DNA of 8,554 bases from an uncultured beta proteobacterium. GTDB taxonomy: Bacteria; Pseudomonadota; Gammaproteobacteria; Burkholderiales; Burkholderiaceae_C. The DNA lies in assembly GCA_903834645.1 (NCBI GenBank), contig CAILKA010000107.1, forward strand, positions 1-8,554, read 5' to 3'. Made by a program: the position numbers and the translations under genes. Shown here piece by piece: positions 1 to 6,599 of this stretch. Position 1 is the stretch's first letter. Every line of letters starts with the position of its first letter. The notes under the pieces were generated by a model. It did not search any database, was not told where the DNA came from, and saw only the letters and a program-made list of their open reading frames with translations.

Positions 1-1
1 C

Positions 2-514
2 ACCCAGCTCGACGCGCTGGCCATCGCCATCGGCACCAGCCACGGCGCCTACAAGTTCAGCCGTCCGCCCACGGGCGACATCCTGGCCATCTCGCGTGTC
101 AAGGAGATCCACGCCCGCATCCCCAACACGCACCTGGTGATGCACGGCTCGTCCTCGGTGCCGCAGGCACTGCTGGACGTGATCAACCAGTACGGGGGCA
201 AGATGAAGCAGACCTACGGCGTGCCCATCGCCGAGATCCAGGAAGCCATCAAGCACGGCGTGCGCAAGATCAACATCGACACCGACATCCGGCTGGCGAT
301 GACGGGTGCGGTGCGCAAGTTCCTGCACGACAACCCCGACAAGTTCGATGCGCGCGAGTGGCTCAAGCCCGCGCGCGAGGCGGCCAAGGCGGTGTGCAAG
401 GAGCGCTACCTGCAGTTCGGCTGCGAGGGGCAGGCCGGTCGCCTGCAGCCGCGTGACCTGGCCGAGATGGCGCGCGCCTACGCCAGCGGCGCGCTCGCGC
501 AGACGGTCGTGTGA
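2..514 (+). CDS. fba: Class II fructose-1,6-bisphosphate aldolase, C-terminal half (5' end outside window)
   Basis: Fructose-bisphosphate aldolase is a cytoplasmic, metal-dependent enzyme that reversibly splits fructose 1,6-bisphosphate into glyceraldehyde 3-phosphate and dihydroxyacetone phosphate in glycolysis, gluconeogenesis and the Calvin cycle. The open frame runs from base 2 without a start codon, so the gene enters from the left; 170 codons are visible of a usual ~350. Seen motifs are AIGTSHGAYKF with a conserved, probably metal-binding His near the edge, HGSSSVP (phosphate/substrate loop), and NIDTDIRLAMTGA. The tail RYLQFGCEGQAG...MARAYASGAL is typical of the long class II type found in proteobacteria, often labelled the Calvin-cycle subtype. 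The first in-window ATG (137) lies inside the conserved domain and is not the start. The TGA stop shares its last base with the purC ATG. Family assignment is firm; whether the copy serves glycolysis or carbon fixation cannot be told. Confidence 0.95.
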   Translation, partial: TQLDALAIAIGTSHGAYKFSRPPTGDILAISRVKEIHARIPNTHLVMHGSSSVPQALLDVINQYGGKMKQTYGVPIAEIQEAIKHGVRKINIDTDIRLAMTGAVRKFLHDNPDKFDAREWLKPAREAAKAVCKERYLQFGCEGQAGRLQPRDLAEMARAYASGALAQTVV

Positions 515-1413
515 TGGACGTTCCGGCCGTCTTCGAGACGAGCCTCACGAGCCTGCCGCTGCTGGCGCGCGGCAAGGTGCGCGACAACTACGCGGTGGGC
601 ACCGACCGCATCCTGATGGTGGCCACCGACCGCATCAGCGCCTTCGACCGCGTGCTGCCCGCCCCGGTGCCGGGCAAGGGCGCGATCCTCACGCGCATGG
701 CGCTGTTCTGGTTCGAGCTGCTGGCCGACATCGTGCCCAACCATCTGACAGGGCAGGCCCCGGATTCGTTGGTGGCCCCAGGCGAGGTCGATCAGGTGCG
801 CGGCCGCTCGATGCTCGTGAAGCGGCTGCGCCCGGTGCCGGTGGAGGCCGTGGTGCGCGGCTACCTCGCCGGCTCGGGCTGGAAGGCCTACCAGGCCGAG
901 GGTGCGGTGTGCGGCGTGGCGCTGCCGCCGGGCCTGCGACTGGCCTCGCGCCTGCCCGAGCCGATCTTCACGCCTGCCACCAAGGCCGCGGTGGGTGAGC
1001 ATGACGAGAACATCACGTACGCGCAGATGGAGGCGGCCGTGGGCACGGCACTCGCGCGGCGCATCCGCGAAATCTCGCTGGCCTTGTATGCGCGGGCGGC
1101 CGCACACGCGCTGGCGCGCGGCGTCGTGATCGCCGATACCAAGTTCGAGTTCGGTCTGGACGAGCACGGCGAGCTCGTGCTGATGGACGAGGTGCTCACG
1201 CCCGACTCCTCGCGCTTCTGGCCGCTGGCGGCCTACGCCGAAGGGCGCAACCCGCCGAGCCTGGACAAGCAGCCGCTGCGCGACTGGCTCGAGGCGCGCG
1301 CCGCACGGCTGGGGCCCGACAGCTGGCCCGATGCCCAGGATGCCTCGCTGCACGAGACGCTGGGTGCGCTGCAGCGCGGCTACCTCGACGTGCTCGCGCG
1401 CCTCACGGGCTGA
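514..1413 (+). CDS. purC: Phosphoribosylaminoimidazole-succinocarboxamide synthase (SAICAR synthetase)
   Basis: PurC joins CAIR and aspartate with ATP to give SAICAR in de novo purine synthesis; it is cytoplasmic. At 299 residues it has the usual length of the longer bacterial/yeast-like form. Family motifs are in order: GKVRDNY (about 20-26), SAFDRVLP, PVEAVVRGYLAGSGWK, PIFTPATKA followed by GEHDENI, ADTKFEFG (about 207-214), the signature DEVLTPDSSRFW (225-236), and SLDKQPLRDWL near the C-terminus. I chose ATG 514 over the GTG at 511 because proteins of the family start about here and the ATG overlaps the aldolase stop (TGATG). No Shine-Dalgarno sequence is evident, so translation is probably coupled to fba. 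An 84-base gap follows before the next start. Nothing in the protein looks degraded. Confidence 0.97.
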   Translation: MDVPAVFETSLTSLPLLARGKVRDNYAVGTDRILMVATDRISAFDRVLPAPVPGKGAILTRMALFWFELLADIVPNHLTGQAPDSLVAPGEVDQVRGRSMLVKRLRPVPVEAVVRGYLAGSGWKAYQAEGAVCGVALPPGLRLASRLPEPIFTPATKAAVGEHDENITYAQMEAAVGTALARRIREISLALYARAAAHALARGVVIADTKFEFGLDEHGELVLMDEVLTPDSSRFWPLAAYAEGRNPPSLDKQPLRDWLEARAARLGPDSWPDAQDASLHETLGALQRGYLDVLARLTG

Positions 1414-1482
1414 GCGGCTCGGGCGGCGGGGGATGCACCAGGGCTGGAGGCAGGCTACCGGCTGTAACGCTGGGGACGACGC

Positions 1483-1491
1483 AAGGGGAGG
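1483..1491 (+). promoter_or_regulatory. Strong Shine-Dalgarno site for the TPR-like gene
   Basis: AAGGGGAGG sits 6 bases before ATG 1498 and only 3 before GTG 1495. The spacing favours the ATG. It is the strongest ribosome-binding site in the left half of the window; purC, purK and sua5 have none that I can see. The gap 1414-1482 upstream shows no convincing promoter, riboswitch or terminator. Confidence 0.65.
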
Positions 1492-1497
1492 CAGGTG

Positions 1498-2679
1498 ATG
1501 CAGGCAGCGCAGCAACTCGCGCAGGCGTTGCAGCGAGAGATGCGGCCAGCCGAGCGCGTGCGGCTGGAGCTGCGCCTGGCGGCGATCGCCGCGCGCCAGG
1601 GTCGCTTCGACGAGGCACTGGCCACGGTGCAGCGGCTGCGCGCGGCGCTGGCCGAGGCCGGGTCGTCACCGCCGGCCGAGACCGCTGCCTGGCTGCATCT
1701 GGTGGAGGGCCTCGTGGCGCTGCACCGTGCGCCCGAGGCGGCCTCGCCCGAGCCCTTGGCACGCGCGCAGGCGCTGGCGCGGCTGGCGCCCGGCACCGAG
1801 GTGCAGGCGCTTGCCGCGGCGTGGCTGGCACACCTGCACTTCAACCAGGGCCGGCTGGCCGAGTTCGCGGCCTGTGCGGGCCAGGCGCGCGAACTCGCCC
1901 TGGGTGCGCCCGGTGCCGGTGTGCGCTGGCCCGCAGCCCTGGCCCGCGTGGCGCTGACGGTGGCCAGCGCCTGGATGAGTGCCGGCGAGGGGGCCGCGGC
2001 GCAGGGCTGGTTCGCCTGCGCACGCGAGGCGGCTGCCGCCGCAGGCGACAGCCTGCTGATGGCAGCCGTGCTGCACGACCGCGCGGCTTTCGGGGTGCAG
2101 CGGCTGCGCATCGGCTGGGCGCTTGCCGCGCCCGCTGCGGCTGCGCCAGACGAGCAGGAGCTCGCGCGGCTGCAGCTCGACGCCTCGCGCAACTACGAGG
2201 CTGCGGTGCGCGCGCAGGCGCTGGCCGAGCTGCAGCCGCTGGCGCGCATCGCGCTGCTCGTCGTCCAGGCCCGGCACGAGGAGGCGCTGGGCTGGATCGA
2301 GCGGACCCTGCCGAGGCTCGGCGAGGCGGGCCTGGCCCGTTACGATGCGCAGCTGCGCGCCGACCGGCTGTGGTGCCACGTGGCACTGCACCGGCCTGCC
2401 GATGCCCTCGCCGAGGGCGCCGACATCGAGGCCCGACTCGTGCATACCCCCGACCCCGACGACCGCCTGATCGTGCACGCCACCCTGGCGCGCGCGCTGC
2501 GCGCGGCCGGACAGGAGGCCGCGGCTGCGCACCAGGCTCAGCTTGCCGCGAGCGAGCAGGCACGCATGCAGGCCGTGTGGGCGCAGCTGGGTGGCGAGCT
2601 GCGCGCGCACGGGCTGTCCGACCTGCCCGATGCTTCCGTCACACCTCCCACCTCCGCAGGAGCACGCAGCGATGCCTGA
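1498..2679 (+). CDS. Unrecognised alanine-rich helical-repeat (TPR-like) protein between purC and purE
   Basis: I do not recognise this 393-residue protein. It is extremely rich in Ala, Leu, Arg and Glu, with no signal peptide or membrane segment, so it is probably cytoplasmic. Several stretches have the TPR/MalT-like helix-turn-helix pattern (small residue, Gly-Arg turn, then an acidic pair plus Ala-Leu). They lie at about residues 22-55 (RQGRFDEAL), 107-139 (NQGRLAEF), 249-277 (ARHEEALGWIE), 288-318 (HRPADALAEG) and 323-357 (AAGQEAAAAHQ). Such arrays usually bind peptides or partner proteins; that role here is inference. The reading frame is supported by a strong Shine-Dalgarno site, unbroken length and tight packing: its stop lies 8 bases inside purE, and its 3' end carries the purE ribosome-binding site. 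Co-expression with the purine genes is therefore likely. No enzyme motif is visible. A regulator, scaffold or unrelated passenger are all possible. Confidence 0.8.
   Translation: MQAAQQLAQALQREMRPAERVRLELRLAAIAARQGRFDEALATVQRLRAALAEAGSSPPAETAAWLHLVEGLVALHRAPEAASPEPLARAQALARLAPGTEVQALAAAWLAHLHFNQGRLAEFAACAGQARELALGAPGAGVRWPAALARVALTVASAWMSAGEGAAAQGWFACAREAAAAAGDSLLMAAVLHDRAAFGVQRLRIGWALAAPAAAAPDEQELARLQLDASRNYEAAVRAQALAELQPLARIALLVVQARHEEALGWIERTLPRLGEAGLARYDAQLRADRLWCHVALHRPADALAEGADIEARLVHTPDPDDRLIVHATLARALRAAGQEAAAAHQAQLAASEQARMQAVWAQLGGELRAHGLSDLPDASVTPPTSAGARSDA
2658..2662 (+). promoter_or_regulatory. purE Shine-Dalgarno site inside the end of the TPR-like gene
   Basis: AGGAG lies 9 bases before ATG 2672. 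It fixes the purE start and sits within the last codons of the upstream gene, so ribosomes ending the TPR-like gene (stop 2677-2679) pass directly over it. This is a classic arrangement for translational coupling. Confidence 0.6.
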
Positions 2680-3199
2680 GGCCCACCCCGCCCCCGTGGC
2701 GCAGGCGGCAGCCGCCCCCGTGGCCCTCGTGATGGGCTCGAGCAGCGACTGGGAGACGATGTCGGCTGCGGCCGACGTGCTGCGCGAGCTGGGCGTGGGC
2801 TGCGATGCGCAGGTGCTCTCGGCGCACCGCATGCCCGACGAGATGTTCGGCTTTGCCGAGACGGCAAGCGCGCGTGGCGTGCGGGTCATTATCGCGGGTG
2901 CGGGCGGCGCGGCCCACCTGCCGGGGATGGTGGCTGCCAAGACGACGCTGCCGGTGCTGGGCGTGCCCGTGCCGAGCCGCCACCTGCAGGGGATGGATTC
3001 CCTCTACTCGATCGTCCAGATGCCCCGAGGCGTGCCGGTGGCGACCTTCGCCATCGGCAGCGCCGGAGCGGCCAACGCCGGGCTCTTCGCCGCGGCCATC
3101 CTCGCGCTGCATGACGATGCACTCGGCCAGCGGCTGCAGGCCTTTCGCGCCGCGCAGCACGCGGCAGCCTGCGCGATGACGGCGCAGCTGCCGCGCTGA
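2672..3199 (+). CDS. purE: N5-carboxyaminoimidazole ribonucleotide mutase, class I PurE
   Basis: PurE moves the carboxyl group of N5-CAIR to carbon 4, giving CAIR, in cytoplasmic de novo purine synthesis. It follows PurK and precedes PurC in the pathway. The 175-residue protein has all class I landmarks: MGSSSDWETM (about 21-30, phosphate/substrate loop), SAHRMPDEM with the conserved SAHR (50-53), GAGGAAHLPGM with its catalytic-region His82 (76-86), GVPV, and then DSLYSIVQMPRGVPVATFAIG. The intact purK just downstream shows that it is the bacterial mutase rather than the class II direct carboxylase. The start at ATG 2672 is supported by AGGAG nine bases upstream and gives a short ~15-residue Ala/Pro-rich lead before strand 1. 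It overlaps the preceding TPR-like gene by 8 bases, and 16 bases separate it from purK. Confidence 0.97.
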   Translation: MPEAHPAPVAQAAAAPVALVMGSSSDWETMSAAADVLRELGVGCDAQVLSAHRMPDEMFGFAETASARGVRVIIAGAGGAAHLPGMVAAKTTLPVLGVPVPSRHLQGMDSLYSIVQMPRGVPVATFAIGSAGAANAGLFAAAILALHDDALGQRLQAFRAAQHAAACAMTAQLPR

Positions 3200-3215
3200 G
3201 CCGGGCCCGCGCGAC

Positions 3216-4418
3216 ATGCCGCTGCTGCCCGGGGAGCTGCGTCTGCGCGACGGCCAGCCCACCACGCTGGGCGTGCTCGGGGGCGGCCAGCTCGGCCGCA
3301 TGTTCGCGCAAGCCGCGCAGGCGATGGGCTTTCGAGTGGCCGTGCTCGACCCCGATGCCGCGAGCCCGGCCGCGCAGGTGGCCGACCTGCACATCCGCGC
3401 CGGCTACGACGACGCGCAGGGCCTGGCCGCGCTGGCGCTCGCCTGCGACGCCGTGACCACCGAGTTCGAGAACGTGCCGGCCCAGGCGCTGCAGGTGCTG
3501 GCCGCGCGCGTGCGAGTTGCGCCGGGGGCGCAGGCAGTGGCGGTGTGCCAGCACCGCGCGCGCGAGAAGGCGCAGTTCGTGCAAGGGGGCGTGCCTTGCG
3601 CACCGCACCTCCTCATCGCCTGCGAGGCCGATCTGGGGGATGCGGCGCCGCATCTGTTTCCCGCCATCCTCAAGACTGCCACGCTGGGCTACGACGGCAA
3701 GGGCCAGTGCGGCGTGCCGGATGCGGCCGCGCTGCCCGATGCCTGGCGCGCACTCGGCGGCGTGCCGTGCCTGCTCGAGCAGCGCCTGCGGCTGGCCTGC
3801 GAGTTCAGCGTCATCGTGGCGCGCGACGACCACGGGCACTGCGTGCACCTGCCGGTGCAGCAGAACCTGCACCGCGACGGCGTCCTGGCCGTCACGCGCG
3901 TGCCCGCGCCCGACGTGCCGCCCGCGGCAGCCGAGGAAGCCATCGCGCACACGCGGCGCCTGGCGCAGGCGCTGGGCTACGTGGGCGTGCTGTGCGTGGA
4001 GTGGTTCGCGCTCGACGATGGCCGAGTGCTGGCCAACGAGATGGCGCCGCGCCCGCACAACTCCGGCCACGCGAGCCTGGACGCCTGCGACGTCTCGCAG
4101 TTCGAACTCCAGGTGCGCACGCTCGCGGGCTTGCCGCTGCCCCAGCCGCGCCTGCACTCGCCGGCGGTCATGCTCAACTTGCTGGGCGACTTGTGGTTCG
4201 CTTCAGGCGGTGCGGCCTCCGAGCCGGCGCGTACACCCCGCACCCCGGACTGGGCGGGCCTGCTCGCGCTGCCCGGGGCCCACCTGCACCTGTACGGCAA
4301 GGCCGAGCCCCGCCCCGGGCGCAAGATGGGCCACCTCACGGTGACGGCCGCCGAGCCTGAGGCCGCACTCGCCCTGGCGCGCCAGGCTGCGGCGCGGCTC
4401 GGGCTGCCCGCCGCCTGA
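3216..4418 (+). CDS. purK: N5-carboxyaminoimidazole ribonucleotide synthase
   Basis: PurK uses ATP and bicarbonate to carboxylate AIR to N5-CAIR, the substrate of PurE. The protein has 400 residues, normal for the family. Landmarks in order are LGVLGGGQLGRM (18-29, N-terminal nucleotide-fold loop), TTEFENVP, KTATLGYDGKGQ (about 153-164, ATP-grasp lid), EFSVIVAR (from 196), and NEMAPRPHNSGH (274-285, metal/ATP site). These are followed by SQFELQVRTLAGLPLP, MLNLLGDLW, and the C-terminal domain motif HLYGKAEPRPGRKMGHLTV. ATG 3216 begins 16 bases after the purE stop. No good Shine-Dalgarno sequence precedes it, so it is probably read from the same transcript and coupled to purE. All key motifs are intact. 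Confidence 0.97.
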   Translation: MPLLPGELRLRDGQPTTLGVLGGGQLGRMFAQAAQAMGFRVAVLDPDAASPAAQVADLHIRAGYDDAQGLAALALACDAVTTEFENVPAQALQVLAARVRVAPGAQAVAVCQHRAREKAQFVQGGVPCAPHLLIACEADLGDAAPHLFPAILKTATLGYDGKGQCGVPDAAALPDAWRALGGVPCLLEQRLRLACEFSVIVARDDHGHCVHLPVQQNLHRDGVLAVTRVPAPDVPPAAAEEAIAHTRRLAQALGYVGVLCVEWFALDDGRVLANEMAPRPHNSGHASLDACDVSQFELQVRTLAGLPLPQPRLHSPAVMLNLLGDLWFASGGAASEPARTPRTPDWAGLLALPGAHLHLYGKAEPRPGRKMGHLTVTAAEPEAALALARQAAARLGLPAA

Positions 4419-4464
4419 GAGCCCGTCAAGCCGCTCCCGCCCCGGCCCACGCCTGACGCCCTGC

Positions 4465-5469
4465 ATGCCTGTCCTCGACCCGCGCGACCCCGAGGCGCTG
4501 ACCCGCGCGGCGCGCGCGCTGGTCGCTGGCGAACTCGTCGGGCTGCCCACCGAGACCGTCTACGGCCTGGCCGCGCGTGCCGACGACGACGCGGCGGTGG
4601 CGCGCATCTATGCGGCCAAGGGCCGGCCACTGGATCACCCGCTGATCGTGCACGTGGCCGATGCGCAAGCCGCCGAGGCCTTCGTGCGCCAGCCCCCGGG
4701 GCTGCCGGCACGCGCGCGTGCGCTGATGGCGCAGTTCTGGCCGGGCCCGCTGACGATCGTGGTGCCGCGCCGGCCCGGCGTGGCGCAAGCCGCTGCCGCG
4801 GGGGCGCCTACGGTGGCGCTGCGCTGCCCCGACCACCCGGTGGCGCAGGCCCTGCTGCGCCAGGCAGCGGCCCTTGGGGTGCCGGGCGTGGCGGCCCCGA
4901 GCGCCAACCGTTTTGGCCGTGTCAGCCCGACGCAGGCGGCGCACGTGGCGGCCGAGTTCGGGCCCGCGCTCGTCGTGCTCGACGGCGGCGACTGCCGCGA
5001 GGGCATCGAGTCGGTCATCGTCGACTGCAGCCGCGCGGCGACCTTCCTGCTGCGGCCCGGCACGCTTTCGCGCGCCCGGATCGAGGCCGTGCTGGGCGAG
5101 CCGCTGCTCGCCCCGGACGCGCACGCGCCGCGCACGCCGGGGGCTCTGGCCTCGCACTACGCCCCGGCCGCGCCCGTGCAGCTGTGCGCAGGCGCCGGGC
5201 TGGCCGAGGCGGTGCGCGCGCAGCGCGCGGCCCACCCGCAGGGACGCATCGGCGTATATTCGCGCCACCCGGTGCAGGCGCTGGCCGACGTGCCGGGCGT
5301 GCTTGCCTGGCCGATGCCCGACAATGCGCAGCGCGCTGCTCACGAGCTCTTCGCGATGCTGCGCCGGTTCGACGCCGAGTCGGTGACCTCGATCTGGATC
5401 GAGCAACCGCCTGCCGATCCCGAATGGGATGGCGTACGAGACCGGCTGCAGCGTGCGTCCAACCGTTGA
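4465..5469 (+). CDS. sua5: L-threonylcarbamoyladenylate synthase, two-domain Sua5 type
   Basis: Sua5 (TsaC2) makes threonylcarbamoyl-AMP from threonine, bicarbonate and ATP, the first step of the t6A modification at A37 of ANN-decoding tRNAs. The 334 residues fit the two-domain form. The YrdC/TsaC domain spans about 1-205, with PTETVYGLAARA (28-39), KGRPLDHPLIVHV (52-64), FWPGPLTIVVPRR, PSANRFGRVSPT (145-156), ESVIVD (182-187) and LRPGTLSRARIE. The linker TPGALASHYAP (224-234) corresponds to the active-site loop between domains. The C-terminal Sua5 domain ends in AHELFAMLRRFDAESV and then VRDRLQRASNR. It lies 46 bases after purK with no obvious Shine-Dalgarno site or promoter, so it probably rides on the purine transcript. 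The single-domain TsaC (about 190 residues) is excluded by length and the linker. Confidence 0.95.
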   Translation: MPVLDPRDPEALTRAARALVAGELVGLPTETVYGLAARADDDAAVARIYAAKGRPLDHPLIVHVADAQAAEAFVRQPPGLPARARALMAQFWPGPLTIVVPRRPGVAQAAAAGAPTVALRCPDHPVAQALLRQAAALGVPGVAAPSANRFGRVSPTQAAHVAAEFGPALVVLDGGDCREGIESVIVDCSRAATFLLRPGTLSRARIEAVLGEPLLAPDAHAPRTPGALASHYAPAAPVQLCAGAGLAEAVRAQRAAHPQGRIGVYSRHPVQALADVPGVLAWPMPDNAQRAAHELFAMLRRFDAESVTSIWIEQPPADPEWDGVRDRLQRASNR

Positions 5470-5521
5470 CCCGTGTGCGGCCGACCCACCCGAAGCGACT
5501 CACCCCAAGCCCCTCCCGCCG

Positions 5522-6442
5522 ATGTTCCAGCCCCTTCGCCGCCCCCTCGCCTGGCTGCTTGCCGGCGCCGCCGTGCTGCTGGCCGCCTGCGGCGGTGGTA
5601 CCTCGCAGATCCAGGCCTTCGAGCCGCCGCGCCTGACGGTCTTTGGCGACGAGTCGAGCTCGTTCACGCCCGAGGGCCGCAAGTACACGGTCAACGAGTT
5701 CGGAACCGATGGCCAGACGCTGGACTGCAACGCCTCGCCGATCTGGATCCAGGACGTGGCCCGGGCCTTCAACTTCGCTTTTCCCGAGTGCCCGCTGACC
5801 GGTGCCCAGACGAAGGCGGCCACCCGCGCCGCGCCGGGCGCGCGCGTGGCCGATGTCGTGCGTCAGGTCGATGCGCACGTGGCCGCGGGGGGCTTCCTGA
5901 ACGAGGAACTGGTGCTGGTGCTGGCCGGCACCTGGGACGTGCTTGACCTCTACGCGCAATTCCCCGCCCGCTCGCGCGACGAGCTGATCAACGAAGCGCG
6001 CGCCCGCGGGATCCGCCTGGCCGAACAGGTCAACCGCATGGTCGGCCTCGGTGCACGGGTGGTCATCTCGACGATGCCCGACATGGGGCTTTCCCCCTAC
6101 GGCATCGCCCAGGGCGCCGACGGTGCCCGGCTGCTGACCGACTTGTCGGCCGCCCTCAATGGCCGTGTGCGCGCGACGATCATCAACGACGGCCGCCTCA
6201 TTGGCCTGATCCTGACCGATGAGTTCGTGCAGGTCGCTGCGCGTGCGCCGGGCTATTTCAACCTGAGCAATGCCAAGGATGCGGTGTGCACGGCGGCGCT
6301 ACCCAACTGCACGACCCGGACCCTGGTGGACGGGGCCTCGGCGAACCTGTACCTGTGGGCGAGCGACCGCTGGCTCGGCACGGGCGGCCACCGGCAGCTT
6401 GGTGCGCTGGCCGTCGCGCGCGCCACGCTCAACCCGTTCTGA
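5522..6442 (+). CDS. SGNH/GDSL-fold lipoprotein lacking the catalytic residues (probable pseudo-esterase)
   Basis: Residues 1-23 form a lipoprotein signal (RR, hydrophobic core, LLAAC with Cys23) followed by a Gly-rich linker; Gly at +2 predicts outer-membrane sorting. The remaining ~280 residues align by eye with the downstream esterase: RLTVFGDESSSF versus VKVMGDSLADVG, LVLVLAGTWDVLDL versus LLLVDGGGNDAASL, and STMPDMGLSP versus LNMPGVTNTP. At the C-terminus ASDRWLGTGGHRQLGAL matches FSDSFHPTPYGHQLLAQL. The nucleophile position is Glu44, the block III Asn is Trp138, the residue three after Asp282 is Leu285 instead of His, and the NYAIGGG block has no counterpart. Cys 69, 90, 256 and 263 could form disulfides. 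The frame is open throughout, so it is a pseudoenzyme rather than a broken gene; substrate binding or a partner role is inference. ATG 5522 is preferred because it places the signal peptide correctly, although no Shine-Dalgarno sequence is seen. ATG 5429 lies inside sua5. Confidence 0.82.
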   Translation: MFQPLRRPLAWLLAGAAVLLAACGGGTSQIQAFEPPRLTVFGDESSSFTPEGRKYTVNEFGTDGQTLDCNASPIWIQDVARAFNFAFPECPLTGAQTKAATRAAPGARVADVVRQVDAHVAAGGFLNEELVLVLAGTWDVLDLYAQFPARSRDELINEARARGIRLAEQVNRMVGLGARVVISTMPDMGLSPYGIAQGADGARLLTDLSAALNGRVRATIINDGRLIGLILTDEFVQVAARAPGYFNLSNAKDAVCTAALPNCTTRTLVDGASANLYLWASDRWLGTGGHRQLGALAVARATLNPF

Positions 6443-6469
6443 GGCCCGGCGCCGCGGGTTGCAGCGTCC

Positions 6470-6494
6470 CGCGCCTCGGGGCAAGGCGCGTTTT
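6470..6494 (+). terminator. Probable Rho-independent terminator after the pseudo-esterase gene
   Basis: A 7-bp GC-rich stem (CGCGCCT at 6470-6476 with AGGCGCG at 6484-6490) closes a 7-base loop and is followed directly by TTTT. It lies 28 bases after the stop at 6442. The T-run is short. A second possible stem (6453-6458 with 6468-6473) competes for bases 6470-6473. Confidence 0.5.
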
Positions 6495-6523
6495 CCCGAC
6501 CATGCTCGCCCGATCCCCCCTCG

Positions 6524-6529
6524 TATAGT
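6524..6529 (+). promoter_or_regulatory. Possible sigma-70 -10 box before the GDSL lipoprotein gene
   Basis: TATAGT, one mismatch from TATAAT, lies 70 bases upstream of the start at 6600 and after the putative terminator, in a locally less GC-rich stretch. No recognisable -35 hexamer is found at 16-18 bases (CATGCT at 17). The promoter would need an activator or be weak. This is a positional candidate only. Confidence 0.3.
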
Positions 6530-6589
6530 GACCGTTCGGCCGCGGGTGCGCGGCCCATGGCGGGCCACGTCGGCGCGCCACGCATGAAC

Positions 6590-6594
6590 AGGAG
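6590..6594 (+). promoter_or_regulatory. Shine-Dalgarno site of the GDSL lipoprotein gene
   Basis: AGGAG lies 5 bases before ATG 6600 and decides the start. A second ATG at 6584 is in another frame and lacks such a site. Confidence 0.6.
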
Positions 6595-6599
6595 ACGAG

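Noticed and set aside
1414..1482. Possible promoter or purine riboswitch between purC and the TPR-like gene
   Set aside because: Only a poor -10-like TGTAAC (1463-1468) without a -35 is present, and no purine-aptamer-like stem arrangement is visible.
478..1515. Long minus-strand open frame opposite purC
   Set aside because: It is antisense to a fully motif-supported purC. Its His/Arg/Gln-rich composition is what GC-rich coding DNA gives on the other strand.
1666..2940. Long minus-strand open frame (424 codons) opposite the TPR-like gene and purE
   Set aside because: The plus frame has a Shine-Dalgarno site, a TPR-like pattern and coupling to purE. The minus frame runs into certain purE coding sequence and has no recognisable domain.
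2889..4157. Minus-strand open frame (422 codons) opposite purE and purK
   Set aside because: It overlaps two certain genes and has low-complexity Arg/His/Ala-rich translation.
5255..5260. TATATT resembling a -10 box
   Set aside because: It lies inside the sua5 coding sequence with no -35 partner and the next gene start more than 260 bases away.
5429..5521. Upstream start for the pseudo-esterase gene giving 31 extra residues
   Set aside because: It begins inside sua5 and would put a Pro-rich stretch before a textbook lipoprotein signal peptide.
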